Both the position numbers and the translations under genes were made by a program. 35,661 nucleotides of DNA from Dichotomicrobium sp964540795. Lineage in GTDB: Bacteria; Pseudomonadota; Alphaproteobacteria; Rhizobiales; Rhodomicrobiaceae. Below, in pieces: positions 22,348 to 31,261 of this stretch. Every line of letters begins with the position of its first letter. The first letter of the stretch is position 1. Below the pieces are notes generated by a model, which saw only the letters and a program-made list of their open reading frames with translations, searched no databases and was not told the origin of the DNA. The stretch lies in NCBI GenBank assembly GCA_964540795.1, contig CAZINX010000021.1, positions 1-35,661 on the forward strand, written 5' to 3'.

Positions 22348-24021
22348 ATGGACGCCAAGCCGATTTCGGACCGCCTCAGCGTCGCGGGGCAGATCCGGCC
22401 GGAGGATATCCCGGAGATCGCGCAGGCAGGATACCGAGCGATCATCTGCAACCGCCCCGACGGCGAGGCGCCGGACCAGCCGACCTTCGAGGAGATCGAA
22501 ACCGCGGCCGAAGACCGAGGGCTGGAAGCGCGTTATATGCCGGTCGTTTCCGGCCGCGTGCGCGACGAGGACGCCGAAGCCTTCGGCGCGGCGCTGAAGG
22601 AACTGCCTGGCCCGATCCTCGCCTATTGCCGCTCGGGCACGCGCTCGGCCACGCTCTGGTCGCTCGCCGAGGCCGAAAGCAGCCCGGTCACCGACATTCT
22701 CGCCAAGACCAAGCGCGCGGGCTACGACATGAGCGGCGTGGTCCGGCGTATCGCTAACGCGGGCCGGACGCCGACCGACCGGCCCGACGCGACCTATGAC
22801 GTGGTAATCGTCGGCGGCGGCGCGGCGGGCATCTCGGTCGCTTCCAGCCTGCAGGCGCGGCGCTCCAGTCTCGACATCGCCATCATCGACCCGGCGGATG
22901 TGCACTACTATCAGCCCGGCTGGACAATGGTCGGCGGCGGTATTTTCGACGCGGAAGACACCGCGAAGACGATGGGATCGCTCATCCCGCGCGGCGTGCA
23001 CTGGGTCAAGGCGGCGGTCGCGGCCTTCGAGCCGGGCGACAACGCCGTGATCCTCGACGGCTGCCGGGTCATCAAATACGACCGGCTGATCGTCTGCCCG
23101 GGCCTCAAGCTCGACTGGAACCGCGTGGAAGGGCTGGTCGAAACGCTTGGGCGCAACGGCGTGACTTCGAATTACCGCTATGATCTCGCGCCCTACACCT
23201 TCGAGCTTGTGCAGAAGATGAAAGGCGGCCGCGCGGTGTTCACACAGCCGCCCATGCCGATCAAATGCGCGGGCGCGCCGCAAAAGGCGATGTATCTGTC
23301 AGCGGATTACTGGAACCGCCACGGCCGGCTCAAGGACATCGACATCGGCTTTTACAACGCCGGGGGCGTGCTGTTCGGCGTCAAGGAATACGTCCCGGCG
23401 CTGATGGAATATGTCGAGAAATACGGCATCAACCTCAACTTCTTCCATAACCTCGTCGCGGTCGACGGCCCGGCCAAGACCGCATGGTTCGAGGTCAACA
23501 AGCCGGACGCCGAGCCAGAGCGCGTCAAGGTCGAGTTCGACATGATGCATGTCTGCCCGCCGCAGACCGCGCCAGACTTCATCCGCGTCTCGCCACTGGC
23601 CGACGATGCCGGATGGGTCGATGTCGATCAGGCCACGCTGCGCCACAAGAGCTACGACAACATCTGGGCGCTGGGCGACGTGACCAACGCGCCGAACGCC
23701 AAGACGGCGGCCGCCGCGCGCAAGCAGGCGCCCGTCGTGGCGGAGAACATCGTTGCCGACATCAAGGGCAAATCGCCGTCAGCGCAGTATGACGGCTATG
23801 GCTCCTGCCCGCTGACGGTGGAGCGCGGCAAGATCGTGCTGGCCGAGTTCGGCTATGGCGGAAAGCTGCTGCCGAGCTTTCCGAGTTGGTTCATCGACGG
23901 CACAAAACCGAGCCGCGCCGCCTGGCTGCTCAAGGAGAAAATCCTTCCGCCGGTCTACTGGAAGGCCATGCTGCGCGGCAAGGAGTGGATGGCCAAGCCG
24001 GAGAAGCTTGAGGCGGCCTGA
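22348..24021 (+). CDS. DUF442-sulfide:quinone oxidoreductase fusion
   Basis: A protein of 557 residues. Residues 1-130 form a DUF442/Blh-type phosphatase-like domain (ISDRLSVAGQIRPEDIPEIAQAGY ... AYCRSGTRSATLW, with Cys94 in a rhodanese/PTP-like loop). Residues about 148-545 are a type-II-like sulfide:quinone oxidoreductase: VVIVGGGAAGISVASSLQAR (FAD), YYQPGWTMVGGG, Cys307 in MPIKCAGAPQKAMYL, Cys403 in MMHVCPPQTAPDF, and ALGDVTNAPNAKTAAA (second FAD motif). SQR oxidises sulfide at the cytoplasmic membrane, reduces quinone and gives persulfide. Compared with human SQOR the second redox Cys (the GDC position) seems to be Val448. The DUF442 domain may pass sulfur on to the dioxygenase encoded just upstream. 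Confidence 0.9.
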   Translation: MDAKPISDRLSVAGQIRPEDIPEIAQAGYRAIICNRPDGEAPDQPTFEEIETAAEDRGLEARYMPVVSGRVRDEDAEAFGAALKELPGPILAYCRSGTRSATLWSLAEAESSPVTDILAKTKRAGYDMSGVVRRIANAGRTPTDRPDATYDVVIVGGGAAGISVASSLQARRSSLDIAIIDPADVHYYQPGWTMVGGGIFDAEDTAKTMGSLIPRGVHWVKAAVAAFEPGDNAVILDGCRVIKYDRLIVCPGLKLDWNRVEGLVETLGRNGVTSNYRYDLAPYTFELVQKMKGGRAVFTQPPMPIKCAGAPQKAMYLSADYWNRHGRLKDIDIGFYNAGGVLFGVKEYVPALMEYVEKYGINLNFFHNLVAVDGPAKTAWFEVNKPDAEPERVKVEFDMMHVCPPQTAPDFIRVSPLADDAGWVDVDQATLRHKSYDNIWALGDVTNAPNAKTAAAARKQAPVVAENIVADIKGKSPSAQYDGYGSCPLTVERGKIVLAEFGYGGKLLPSFPSWFIDGTKPSRAAWLLKEKILPPVYWKAMLRGKEWMAKPEKLEAA

Positions 24022-24105
24022 TCGGCCCGCCTGACCTATCCGCGAGCCTGCGCGCTGTCGCCACGCCGGCGCGCTCTCGTTATTGCCAGATGAGAAGGTT
24101 CGCCG

Positions 24106-25869
24106 ATGATACCGGCTTGGCTCGCCCGATATCTGCCGATCCTGAAATGGGGTCCGGCCTATACGCGCGAGGCGCTCACCAACGACCTGGTGGCCGCGGC
24201 GATCGTGACGATCATGCTGATCCCGCAATCGCTGGCTTATGCGCTGCTGGCCGGGCTGCCGCCGGAGGCGGGCATCTACGCCTCGATCGTCCCCATCATC
24301 CTCTATGCCGTTTTCGGCACCAGCAGCAGCCTCGCTGTCGGGCCGGTGGCGGTCGTCTCGCTGATGACGGCGGCGGCGATCGGCGATGTCGCGCAAAGCG
24401 GCACGGCGGGCTATGCAACGGCGGCGCTGACGCTAGCGCTGCTGTCGGGCGGGTTCCTGCTGCTGCTCGGGTTTTTCCGGCTGGGGTTTCTGGCGAATTT
24501 CCTGTCGCATCCGGTGATCGCGGGCTTCATCACCGCCACGGGCCTCATTATCGCGGCGAGCCAGCTCAAGCACATCCTCGGTATTCCGGCCGAGGGGCAT
24601 AACCTGTTCGAGCTGCTTCGCTCGCTGGCGCTGCACATCACCGACCTGAACCCGGTAACGCTCGCCATCGGCGCGGCGGCGACGGCGTTTCTGTTCTGGG
24701 TGCGCAAGGGGCTGAAGCCGCTGCTGATCGCGGCGGGGCTGAACAGGCGGCTGGCCGATGTCGCGGCGAAGGCCGGGCCGGTCGCGGCGGTGGCGGTCAC
24801 GACGCTGATCGTCGGCGGGTTGCGGCTGGATGCGCAGGGCGTCGACATCGTCGGCACCGTGCCGCAGGGTCTGCCGCCCTTCACCATTCCGGATTTCTCC
24901 GGCGACCTGCTGCTGAAGCTCATCGGCCCTGCGATCCTGATCTCGATCATCGGCTTTGTGGAGTCGATCTCGGTGGCGCAGACGCTTGCCGCGAAGAAGC
25001 GCCAGCGCATCGACCCGGACCAGGAACTGATCGGGCTTGGCGCGGCCAATATCGGCGCGGCGTTCACCGGCGGCTATCCCGTCACGGGCGGCTTCGCGCG
25101 TTCGGTCGTGAACTTCGATGCGGGCGCGGAGACGCCGGCGGCGGGCGCATTCACGGCTGTCGGGCTGGCGATCGCGGCGCTGGCGCTCACCCCGCTGATC
25201 TATTACCTGCCGACCGCGACGCTGGCGGCGACCATCATCGTGGCGGTGCTCTCGCTCGTTGACCTTGCGATCCTCAAGCGCGCCTGGGACTACTCGAAAG
25301 CAGACTTCGCCGCCGTGAGCGCCACAATCCTCGTCACGCTCGGCTTCGGCGTTGAATTGGGCGTCACCACCGGGGTGGTGCTCTCCATTCTGATCCACCT
25401 CTACAAGACCTCGCGCCCGCATATGGCCGTCGTTGGCCGCGTGCCCGGCACCGAGCACTACCGCAACGTGCTGCGCCACGAGGTCATCACCGACCCGCAC
25501 ATCCTGACCGTGCGCGTCGACGAAAGCCTCTATTTCGCCAATGCCCGCTATCTGGAGGACCGGATCTACGACATGGTCGCGCAGCGCGATGATCTGCGCC
25601 ACGTCATCCTGATGTGCCCGGCGGTCAACGAGATCGACATGAGCGCGCTGGAATCGCTTGAGGCCATCAACGAGCGGCTCGACGCGCTCGGCGTCAAGTT
25701 TCACCTCAGCGAGGTCAAGGGGCCGGTGATGGACCGCCTGCAGAGCACGCATTTCCTCGAAGACCTGACGGGCGAGGTGTTCCTGTCGCAGCATCAGGCG
25801 ATGCGCGAGTTGAGCGAGCACGGCGCCGAGGCGGAGCCAGCCGACGCCCTCTCCAGTCAGCGCGCGTGA
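24106..25869 (+). CDS. SulP (SLC26) family anion permease with STAS domain
   Basis: A protein of 587 residues. The membrane part starts ARYLPILKWGPAYTREALTNDLVAAAIVTIMLIPQSLAYALLAGLPPEAGIYAS, the classical SulP signature, and runs to about residue 430 with roughly 12-14 helices, including GGYPVTGGFARSVVNFDAGA. A cytosolic STAS domain follows (about 440-560: ILTVRVDESLYFANARYLEDRIYD ... HVILMCPAVNEIDMSALESLEAI). SulP proteins move sulfate, bicarbonate or other anions. Here, 84 bases after the SQR, it probably carries sulfate or sulfite, the end products of the oxidation genes. Confidence 0.92.
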   Translation: MIPAWLARYLPILKWGPAYTREALTNDLVAAAIVTIMLIPQSLAYALLAGLPPEAGIYASIVPIILYAVFGTSSSLAVGPVAVVSLMTAAAIGDVAQSGTAGYATAALTLALLSGGFLLLLGFFRLGFLANFLSHPVIAGFITATGLIIAASQLKHILGIPAEGHNLFELLRSLALHITDLNPVTLAIGAAATAFLFWVRKGLKPLLIAAGLNRRLADVAAKAGPVAAVAVTTLIVGGLRLDAQGVDIVGTVPQGLPPFTIPDFSGDLLLKLIGPAILISIIGFVESISVAQTLAAKKRQRIDPDQELIGLGAANIGAAFTGGYPVTGGFARSVVNFDAGAETPAAGAFTAVGLAIAALALTPLIYYLPTATLAATIIVAVLSLVDLAILKRAWDYSKADFAAVSATILVTLGFGVELGVTTGVVLSILIHLYKTSRPHMAVVGRVPGTEHYRNVLRHEVITDPHILTVRVDESLYFANARYLEDRIYDMVAQRDDLRHVILMCPAVNEIDMSALESLEAINERLDALGVKFHLSEVKGPVMDRLQSTHFLEDLTGEVFLSQHQAMRELSEHGAEAEPADALSSQRA

Positions 25870-25946
25870 CTTTCGGCAATCCGGCAAATGCGGACCCGCC
25901 TGCCCGCGCCGCGGCGCACATGCGGCGAATTGCTCCCTATCTCAGT

Positions 25947-25967
25947 TGCAAATAATTCGCATTTGCA
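25947..25967. promoter_or_regulatory. Mur/Fur-like operator before the Mn transporter operon
   Basis: A perfect inverted repeat TGCAAAT-N7-ATTTGCA (21 bases). It fits the AT-rich Fur/Mur-type boxes described for alphaproteobacterial manganese and iron genes. It abuts the putative promoter, so a metal-loaded repressor would block it. This supports manganese-dependent repression of the transporter downstream. Confidence 0.75.
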
Positions 25968-25996
25968 TTGACACCAAGCCGCGCCCTGCATAACTC
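25968..25996 (+). promoter_or_regulatory. putative promoter of the Mn ABC transporter
   Basis: TTGACA (25968-25973), a perfect -35, begins one base after the palindrome. TAACTC (25991-25996) lies 17 bases downstream as a weak -10; CATAAC at 25989 is an alternative. The start codon is at 26042. Confidence 0.5.
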
Positions 25997-26041
25997 TTCA
26001 GTATGCGGTCGTTCCGCGCCGCGCTGGCTTGGAGAGGGGTT

Positions 26042-27007
26042 ATGAGGCTGTTTCGACGCGGATTTCTTGCGCTGTCCGGTCTGGCTCTGGCTTTCAGCTT
26101 TTTCGCTGGCGCGGCGCGCGCCGACAACGCGCCGCTCAAGGTCGTCGCCACCACCGGCATGATCGCGGATGCCGCGCGCCAGGTCGGCGGCGACCTCGCG
26201 GAGATTCAGGCGCTGATGGGACCTGGCATCGACCCGCATGCCTACCGCCAGACCCGTTCAGATATCGTCGCAATGACAAACGCCGATCTGGTCCTCTGGA
26301 ACGGCTTCTACCTGGAAGCCCAGATGGAGGACTTCCTGCTCGAACTGGCGCAGGAGCAGCCGGTCGTGGCCGTCGCGGAAGCCGTGCCGGAGAACCTGTT
26401 GATCGGGTCGGAGGATTACGAGGGCCGCTATGACCCGCATCTGTGGATGAACCCGAACCTGTGGTCGCGCGTCGTGCTCAACATCCGCGACGCCATGATC
26501 GAGGTGCGTCCCGAGGACGCACAGACCTTCACGGCCAACGCCGACGCCTATCTTGGGGAGCTTCGCGCGCTGACGCGCTACTCTGCCGACGTTCTGGCCT
26601 CCGTCCCGGTCGAGAGTCGCGTGCTGCTGTCCGCCCATGACGCGTTCAACTACTTCGGCAACGCCTACGGCTTCGAGGTGGTCGGCATTCAGGGCATCTC
26701 GACCGAGTCCGAGGCTGGTCTCCAGCGGATCGCCGAACTGGTCGACATGCTGGTCGAACGCGACATCCGCGCCGTATTCGTTGAGACCACCGTTGCTGAT
26801 CGCAACATCCGCGCGCTGATCGAGGGCGCGGCGGCCGAAGGCCACGAGGTGGTCATCGGCGGCGAGCTTTTCTCTGACGCGATGGGCGAGCCCGGAGCCT
26901 ACGAGGGCACTTATGTAGGCATGATCGACCACAACGTAACGACCATCGCGCGCGCGCTCGGCGGCAACGCCCCAGAAAGCGGCATGAACGACAGGCTGGG
27001 GAGCTAG
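26042..27007 (+). CDS. Mn(II)-type ABC transporter substrate-binding protein (SitA/MntA-like)
   Basis: A protein of 321 residues starting at the ATG at 26042, with GGAGAGGGG just before it. Residues 1-27 are a signal peptide (MRLFRRGFLALSGLALAFSFFAGAARA). It is a cluster A-I metal-binding protein with the four expected ligands: His66 (GIDPHAYRQT), His133 (YDPHLWMNP), Glu248 (VFVETTVADRN) and Asp296 (GMIDHNVTTI). The His-His-Glu-Asp set and the lack of a His-rich loop favour Mn(II) over Zn(II). It delivers the metal to the permeases encoded downstream. First gene of a four-gene operon under the Mur-like box. Confidence 0.92.
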   Translation: MRLFRRGFLALSGLALAFSFFAGAARADNAPLKVVATTGMIADAARQVGGDLAEIQALMGPGIDPHAYRQTRSDIVAMTNADLVLWNGFYLEAQMEDFLLELAQEQPVVAVAEAVPENLLIGSEDYEGRYDPHLWMNPNLWSRVVLNIRDAMIEVRPEDAQTFTANADAYLGELRALTRYSADVLASVPVESRVLLSAHDAFNYFGNAYGFEVVGIQGISTESEAGLQRIAELVDMLVERDIRAVFVETTVADRNIRALIEGAAAEGHEVVIGGELFSDAMGEPGAYEGTYVGMIDHNVTTIARALGGNAPESGMNDRLGS

Positions 27008-27010
27008 ACC

Positions 27011-27826
27011 ATGTATCTGCCATCGCTCGACATCGCCGCGGAAGACGGACGGGTGGTCAGCCCGTCCATTCCCGAGAATGCGCCGCTGGCCGTGCGCGGC
27101 CTTACCGTGTCCTACGGCGACAAGCCAGCCGTGTTCTCGGTGGACGCGACCTTCGAGGCGGAGAAACTGACCGCGATCGTCGGGCCCAATGGCGCGGGCA
27201 AATCGACGCTGCTCAAGGCCAGCCTCGGTGTCGTGAAGCCGCTTTCGGGCGCCGTGCTGGCGTTCGGCAGACCACTGGAGAAGGTACGCCGCCGCATCGC
27301 CTATGTGCCGCAGCGCGCCAGCGTCGACTGGGACTTCCCCGCGCGCGTTATCGACGTGGTGCTCATGGGCCAGTACCGCGAACTCGGCCTGCTCGGGCGC
27401 ATCAAGCCCGCGCACAAGCGCCAGGCGCTCGAATGCCTCGACCGCGTTGGCATGGCCGACTTCACCGACCGGCAGATCGGCCAGCTATCCGGCGGGCAGC
27501 AGCAGCGCGTGTTCCTCGCCCGCGCGCTCGCTCAGGACGCCGATCTCTACCTGCTGGATGAGCCGTTCGCGGGCGTGGACGCCGCGACGGAAAAGGCCAT
27601 CATCCAGGTGCTGAAAGACCTCAAGCGGGCGCGCAGGTCGCTGGTCTGCGTGCATCACGACCTCGCGACGGTGACCGACTATTTCGACAACGTGCTGCTC
27701 ATCAATGTGCGCAAGATCGCCGAAGGCCCGGTCGCCACGACCTTCACCTCCGACAACCTTCAGGCGACCTATGGCGGCCGGCTGGCGACCCCGCATATCG
27801 ACCAGCTGAATCTGGAGACGGCCTAG
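27011..27826 (+). CDS. Mn(II)-type ABC transporter ATPase (SitB-like)
   Basis: A protein of 271 residues, starting 3 bases after the binding-protein stop. It has all ABC ATPase motifs: Walker A GPNGAGKST (residues 58-66), Q-loop YVPQRASVDWDFP, which is typical of the Mn/Zn/Fe chelate branch, signature LSGGQQQR, Walker B LYLLDEPF and the switch His in VCVHHDL. An N-terminal extension of about 25 residues precedes the ATPase core. It powers uptake at the inner membrane with the two permeases encoded next. Confidence 0.93.
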   Translation: MYLPSLDIAAEDGRVVSPSIPENAPLAVRGLTVSYGDKPAVFSVDATFEAEKLTAIVGPNGAGKSTLLKASLGVVKPLSGAVLAFGRPLEKVRRRIAYVPQRASVDWDFPARVIDVVLMGQYRELGLLGRIKPAHKRQALECLDRVGMADFTDRQIGQLSGGQQQRVFLARALAQDADLYLLDEPFAGVDAATEKAIIQVLKDLKRARRSLVCVHHDLATVTDYFDNVLLINVRKIAEGPVATTFTSDNLQATYGGRLATPHIDQLNLETA

Positions 27827-27828
27827 CC

Positions 27829-29040
27829 TTGGAGACACTCTTTGACGCGCTCCTGCTGAGCGCAGGCTATAACGCGGCTCTTGTGGCGATCGGCGCGGGC
27901 CTGCTCGGCTTCGCCGCGGGCGCGTGCGGGACCTTCATGTTCCTGCGCAAGCGCGCGCTGGTCTCCGACGCGCTGGCCCATGCCACCCTGCCCGGCATCG
28001 GCCTCGCCTTCATGGTTATGGTTGCGTTCGGCGGAGACGGGCGCAATCTCGTCGGACTGCTTGCCGGTTCTGCGATCACGGCCGGGCTCGGCGTGCTGGT
28101 TGTCGACTGGCTCGTGAGCCGGACGCGCCTTGCCGAGGACGCAGCGATCGGCGCGGTGCTCTCCGTGTTCTTCGGCATGGGCATCGTCTTGCTGACGATC
28201 ATCCAGACCATGTCGTCCGGGCGGCAGGCGGGCCTTGAAACTTTCCTGCTCGGCTCGACGGCCGGGATGCTGTTCCTGGACGCTGTGGTGATCGCCATTG
28301 GCGGCGCGCTCTCCGTCGCCTTCACGTGGGCGCTGCGCCGGCCGATGACGCTGGTGGCCTTCGACTCAGAATATGCCGCCGCCTCGGGCTACAATGTCCG
28401 CGCCATCGACATCGCCATCATGGGCCTCGTGCTGGCCATCACGGTAATCGGGCTGAAGCTGGTCGGGCTGATCCTCGTCGTCGCGCTGCTCATCATCCCG
28501 CCGGTGACCGCCCGCTTCTGGACCGAGCGCGCGACGCACATGATCTGGATCGCGGGCGTGATCGGCGCCGTGTCGGGCTATGTCGGCTCCGCGATCTCGG
28601 CCTCCGCGCCCGCCCTGCCGACGGGACCGATCATCGTGCTGCTCTGCGCCGCGCTCTTGCTGGTCTCCTTGCTGTTCGCGCCGAACAGGGGCGTTCTTGC
28701 AGCCGCGCTTCAGTATTACGTGTTCCAGCGCCGCGTCCATCGGCGTCAGGGCCTGCTCGCGCTCGCCCGGCAGGAGCCGATCCACGACCGGATGACGCTG
28801 TCGGTGCTGCGACGGGCCGGGCTGATCCGCCGCGACGGCGTTCCTACTGCTGCGGGCCGTGCGCAGGCCGCCAAGGCGTTGCTGGATGAGCAGCGCTGGG
28901 CCCTCGTCCGACGGCGCTACACCGATACCGCTCCGGCTGGCCGCTATGACGGTGTGACGCCTATCGAAAAGGTGCTCACGCGCGATGAGATCGCGGAAAT
29001 CGACCGGAAACTCGGACCGCCGAAGGAAGTGACAGCCTGA
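27829..29040 (+). CDS. Mn(II)-type ABC permease with long C-terminal extension (SitC-like)
   Basis: A protein of 403 residues starting at TTG (27829), 2 bases after the ATPase stop, with GGAG about 11 bases upstream. Residues 1-285 are a standard ABC-3 permease with 7-9 helices (GACGTFMFLRKRALVSDALAHATLPGIGLAF, GLKLVGLILVVALLIIPPVTARFW). Residues about 290-403 are an extra cytosolic domain (VHRRQGLLALARQEPIHDRMTLSVLRRAGLIRRDG...VLTRDEIAEIDRKLG) that resembles a winged-helix or DtxR-like domain, as in some alphaproteobacterial homologues. It may sense metal or restrict transport; this is inference. Confidence 0.9.
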   Translation: METLFDALLLSAGYNAALVAIGAGLLGFAAGACGTFMFLRKRALVSDALAHATLPGIGLAFMVMVAFGGDGRNLVGLLAGSAITAGLGVLVVDWLVSRTRLAEDAAIGAVLSVFFGMGIVLLTIIQTMSSGRQAGLETFLLGSTAGMLFLDAVVIAIGGALSVAFTWALRRPMTLVAFDSEYAAASGYNVRAIDIAIMGLVLAITVIGLKLVGLILVVALLIIPPVTARFWTERATHMIWIAGVIGAVSGYVGSAISASAPALPTGPIIVLLCAALLLVSLLFAPNRGVLAAALQYYVFQRRVHRRQGLLALARQEPIHDRMTLSVLRRAGLIRRDGVPTAAGRAQAAKALLDEQRWALVRRRYTDTAPAGRYDGVTPIEKVLTRDEIAEIDRKLGPPKEVTA

Positions 29041-29966
29041 TGGGATCGGAATTCGTCCAACTCAGCCTGACGCCGCTTCTGATCGCCGTTTTCGCCGCGA
29101 TTGCCTGCGCGCTGCCGGGGACGTTCCTGCTGTTGCGGCGCGAGGCGCTGATCAGCGATGCGATCGGGCATGTTGTGCTGCCGGGTATCGTGGTCGCGTT
29201 CCTCTTTACCGGCGTCGTCGCCAGCTGGCCGATGATGATCGGGGCGGGGGCCGCCGCGCTTGTAGCCGTCGTGCTGATCGAGGCGCTGAAGCGGCTCGGG
29301 AATATCGACCCCGGCGCGGCGATGGGCGTGGTGTTCACCTCGCTGTTCGCCGCGGGCGTCCTGATCCTCGAACAGACCGACACGAGCAATGTCCACCTGG
29401 ATGTGCAGCACGCGCTGGAGGGCAATCTGGAAAGCCTTATCTGGCTGGCCGGGCGCGACTGGGGGGCGCTCCTCGACCCGGCCGCGTTGGCGAGACTGCC
29501 CGATGAGTTGATCCGCGTCGTCGTGGTCTGCGCAATCGTCATCGCCCTCACCGTGGTTTTCTGGCGGCCGCTTAAGATCGCGACCTTCGACGAAGGCTTT
29601 GCGCGAACCATGGGCATCCCGACGCGGCTGTTGAGCCTCGGGCTGGTGATGGCTGCGGCCGCAGCCGCGGTTGCGGCGTTCGATGCCGTGGGCATTTGCA
29701 TGGTCATCGCTTTGTTCATCTGCCCGCCGGCTGCGGCCCGGCTGATGAGCAACCGTCTGGAGATCGTCCTGTTCTGGGCCGTGACGTTTGGCGTGCTGTC
29801 AGCGGTGCTGGGCTACGTGCTGGGGGGGTACGGGCCGCTGTGGCTGGGGGCCAGTCATTCGGTGAGCGCAGCCGGCATGATCGCGACCGTCTCGGGCGTC
29901 ATCCTCGCGCTGGCCGCGCTGTTTGGCCCGTGCCGCTCGCGAACCGGCGAGGCGGCGTCCGCCTGA
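29040..29966 (+). CDS. Mn(II)-type ABC permease, second subunit (SitD-like)
   Basis: A protein of 308 residues. Its ATG shares a base with the stop of the preceding permease gene (TGATG). It is a second ABC-3 family permease: PGTFLLLRREALISDAIGHVVLPGIVVAFLF, with the conserved ALISDAIGHVVLPG loop, GAAMGVVFTSLFAAGVLIL, and VGICMVIALFICPPAAARLMSNRL. Two different permeases with one ATPase and one binding protein is the Sit/Mnt arrangement. It ends 4 bases before the convergent thioesterase gene. Confidence 0.92.
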   Translation: MGSEFVQLSLTPLLIAVFAAIACALPGTFLLLRREALISDAIGHVVLPGIVVAFLFTGVVASWPMMIGAGAAALVAVVLIEALKRLGNIDPGAAMGVVFTSLFAAGVLILEQTDTSNVHLDVQHALEGNLESLIWLAGRDWGALLDPAALARLPDELIRVVVVCAIVIALTVVFWRPLKIATFDEGFARTMGIPTRLLSLGLVMAAAAAAVAAFDAVGICMVIALFICPPAAARLMSNRLEIVLFWAVTFGVLSAVLGYVLGGYGPLWLGASHSVSAAGMIATVSGVILALAALFGPCRSRTGEAASA

Positions 29967-29970
29967 CCGC

Positions 29971-30795
29971 TCAACCGCCCTGCGTCAAGCGATGAGCCTG
30001 TTCGCGGATGCGCTCAGGGATCGGCGCTGAGGCGCGCGCGCGCCGGTCGAAATGCACGCCGAACTGCGCCACATCCGCGATGAGCGCGCCGCTTAAGCCA
30101 TCCATCACGCGATGCGCGAACCAAAGCGAACTGCGCCCCAGCTGCACCACGGCGCTCTGCGTCTTCAACACTGCGCCCGCCTCGCGCGGGAGGTCATGCA
30201 GCGTGATGCGATAGGCGAAGGTCGCAAAGCCGATCTTTTCGGCGCGCATGTACGACGAGGTCATGCCGACACGGTTCTGAAACTGCACATTCGCATCGGA
30301 GGCGTGCAGGATCAGCGCGCTCAGATCGAGCCGTCCCGTCGCGTCGAGATGCTCGGGCCGCACCAGCGTCTGCGCCGTCGTCGACCAGCCGGAGAGCGCG
30401 GCGAAATCCAGCTCCTTTCCGACCTCTTCTTCGGCCCAGTCAATCGGCGCATCCGGGCGCGGGCGCGTTACGTCGCCTTCGAATGCGATCTCCTGCGTCG
30501 CCGCCAGACCATTCGTCTCGGAATTGTAGAGGCGATGGCCTATGCGCAGATGGTCCGGGTCGTGCGCCAGCACGCCGGATTCGATGTGGTAGGCATCGCC
30601 CGCGGCCAGTTCCTGCTTGAAGGTGGCCCGACAGCTTACGGGACGAAGCGCGGCGACATCGTCCGCGCTGTAGCCGAGCAGCCGGAACAGATGCGTCTGC
30701 GCCGCCGAATACGCAGCGAAATAGAAGCCGGTCGTGAAGTGATCGACCGCGTCGCATTCCCACGGATGCACGATGCTGCGCAGCGTCTCGGGCAT
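29971..30795 (-). CDS. acyl-CoA thioesterase-like protein (double hotdog)
   Basis: A protein of 274 residues starting at the ATG at 30795 (MPETLRSIVHPWECDAVDHF), which has GAGGAGAG just upstream; the longer frame to 30852 lacks this. Two hotdog repeats are visible: residues 1-130 (WECDAVDHFTTGFYFAAYSAAQTHLFRLLG ... CRATFKQELAAGDAYHIESGVL) and 140-270 (ANVQFQNRVGMTSSYMRAEKIGFATFAYRITLHDLPREAGAVLKTQSAVVQLGRSSLWFAHRVMD). Such proteins hydrolyse acyl-CoA thioesters in the cytosol; the acyl group is not known. It is convergent with the Mn transporter operon. Confidence 0.82.
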   Translation of the reverse strand: MPETLRSIVHPWECDAVDHFTTGFYFAAYSAAQTHLFRLLGYSADDVAALRPVSCRATFKQELAAGDAYHIESGVLAHDPDHLRIGHRLYNSETNGLAATQEIAFEGDVTRPRPDAPIDWAEEEVGKELDFAALSGWSTTAQTLVRPEHLDATGRLDLSALILHASDANVQFQNRVGMTSSYMRAEKIGFATFAYRITLHDLPREAGAVLKTQSAVVQLGRSSLWFAHRVMDGLSGALIADVAQFGVHFDRRARASAPIPERIREQAHRLTQGG

Positions 30796-31261
30796 GTCTC
30801 TCCTCGCGGCCGGTCGGGCCAGGCAGGCCTGCTTTTCCTGACTGCATACCATAATGGCGGCGGCGATCTAACCCCGAACGAGGTTCGTCGCCGAGGTCCG
30901 GGGCCGCAATGACGTTCACATGCGCTTGAGCCGTGTGAGAGTTCGCGCCAACCGCGTGAACGAAAGCCAACGAAGCGAGGCGCGCCGCTCACGGCGAGCG
31001 CCAGCGAAGGCCCTTGCGGAGCCGGCCGCGTTATCCCCCACCCGACACTCACGGAAACGCGAGCAAGCGTGAAGTCAAACGCCGCTCACGGTCCCGTCAG
31101 AACAGGTCATCACTCTGTGTTTTGATACCTGTTCAACGAAATGGTACCCGGAAAATTGAGTGCTGAGACAAGAAATCACGGATTGTCTAAGCACTCGAAT
31201 TGAAAAACGGTGTGTTCATACCAGAACACCGCACGTAAACCTCTTGTAAAGGAGACTTGTC
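30796..31261. other. 466-base intergenic region
   Basis: This region lies between the divergent thioesterase gene and the EF-hand gene. It is GC-rich to about 31090 and AT-richer after that. It contains several short 'CTCACGG' repeats and, near the end, the inverted repeat at 31209-31230. I see no gene, tRNA or clear promoter. Confidence 0.4.
31209..31230 (+). promoter_or_regulatory. inverted repeat in the leader of the EF-hand gene
   Basis: GGTGTGTTC (31209-31217) and GAACACC (31224-31230) form a hairpin or operator with one bulged base. It ends 17 bases before the AAGGAG ribosome site (31248-31253) of the EF-hand gene, so it could control translation or bind a regulator. Confidence 0.4.

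Noticed and set aside
22270..23283. 337-residue minus-strand open frame opposite the SQR fusion
   Set aside because: The opposite strand has well-conserved DUF442 and SQR motifs; this is a shadow.
30880..30915. Possible third copy of the GTCATTGCGAG-type repeat
   Set aside because: Only GCAATGACG and weak flanking matches are seen; no second arm is present.
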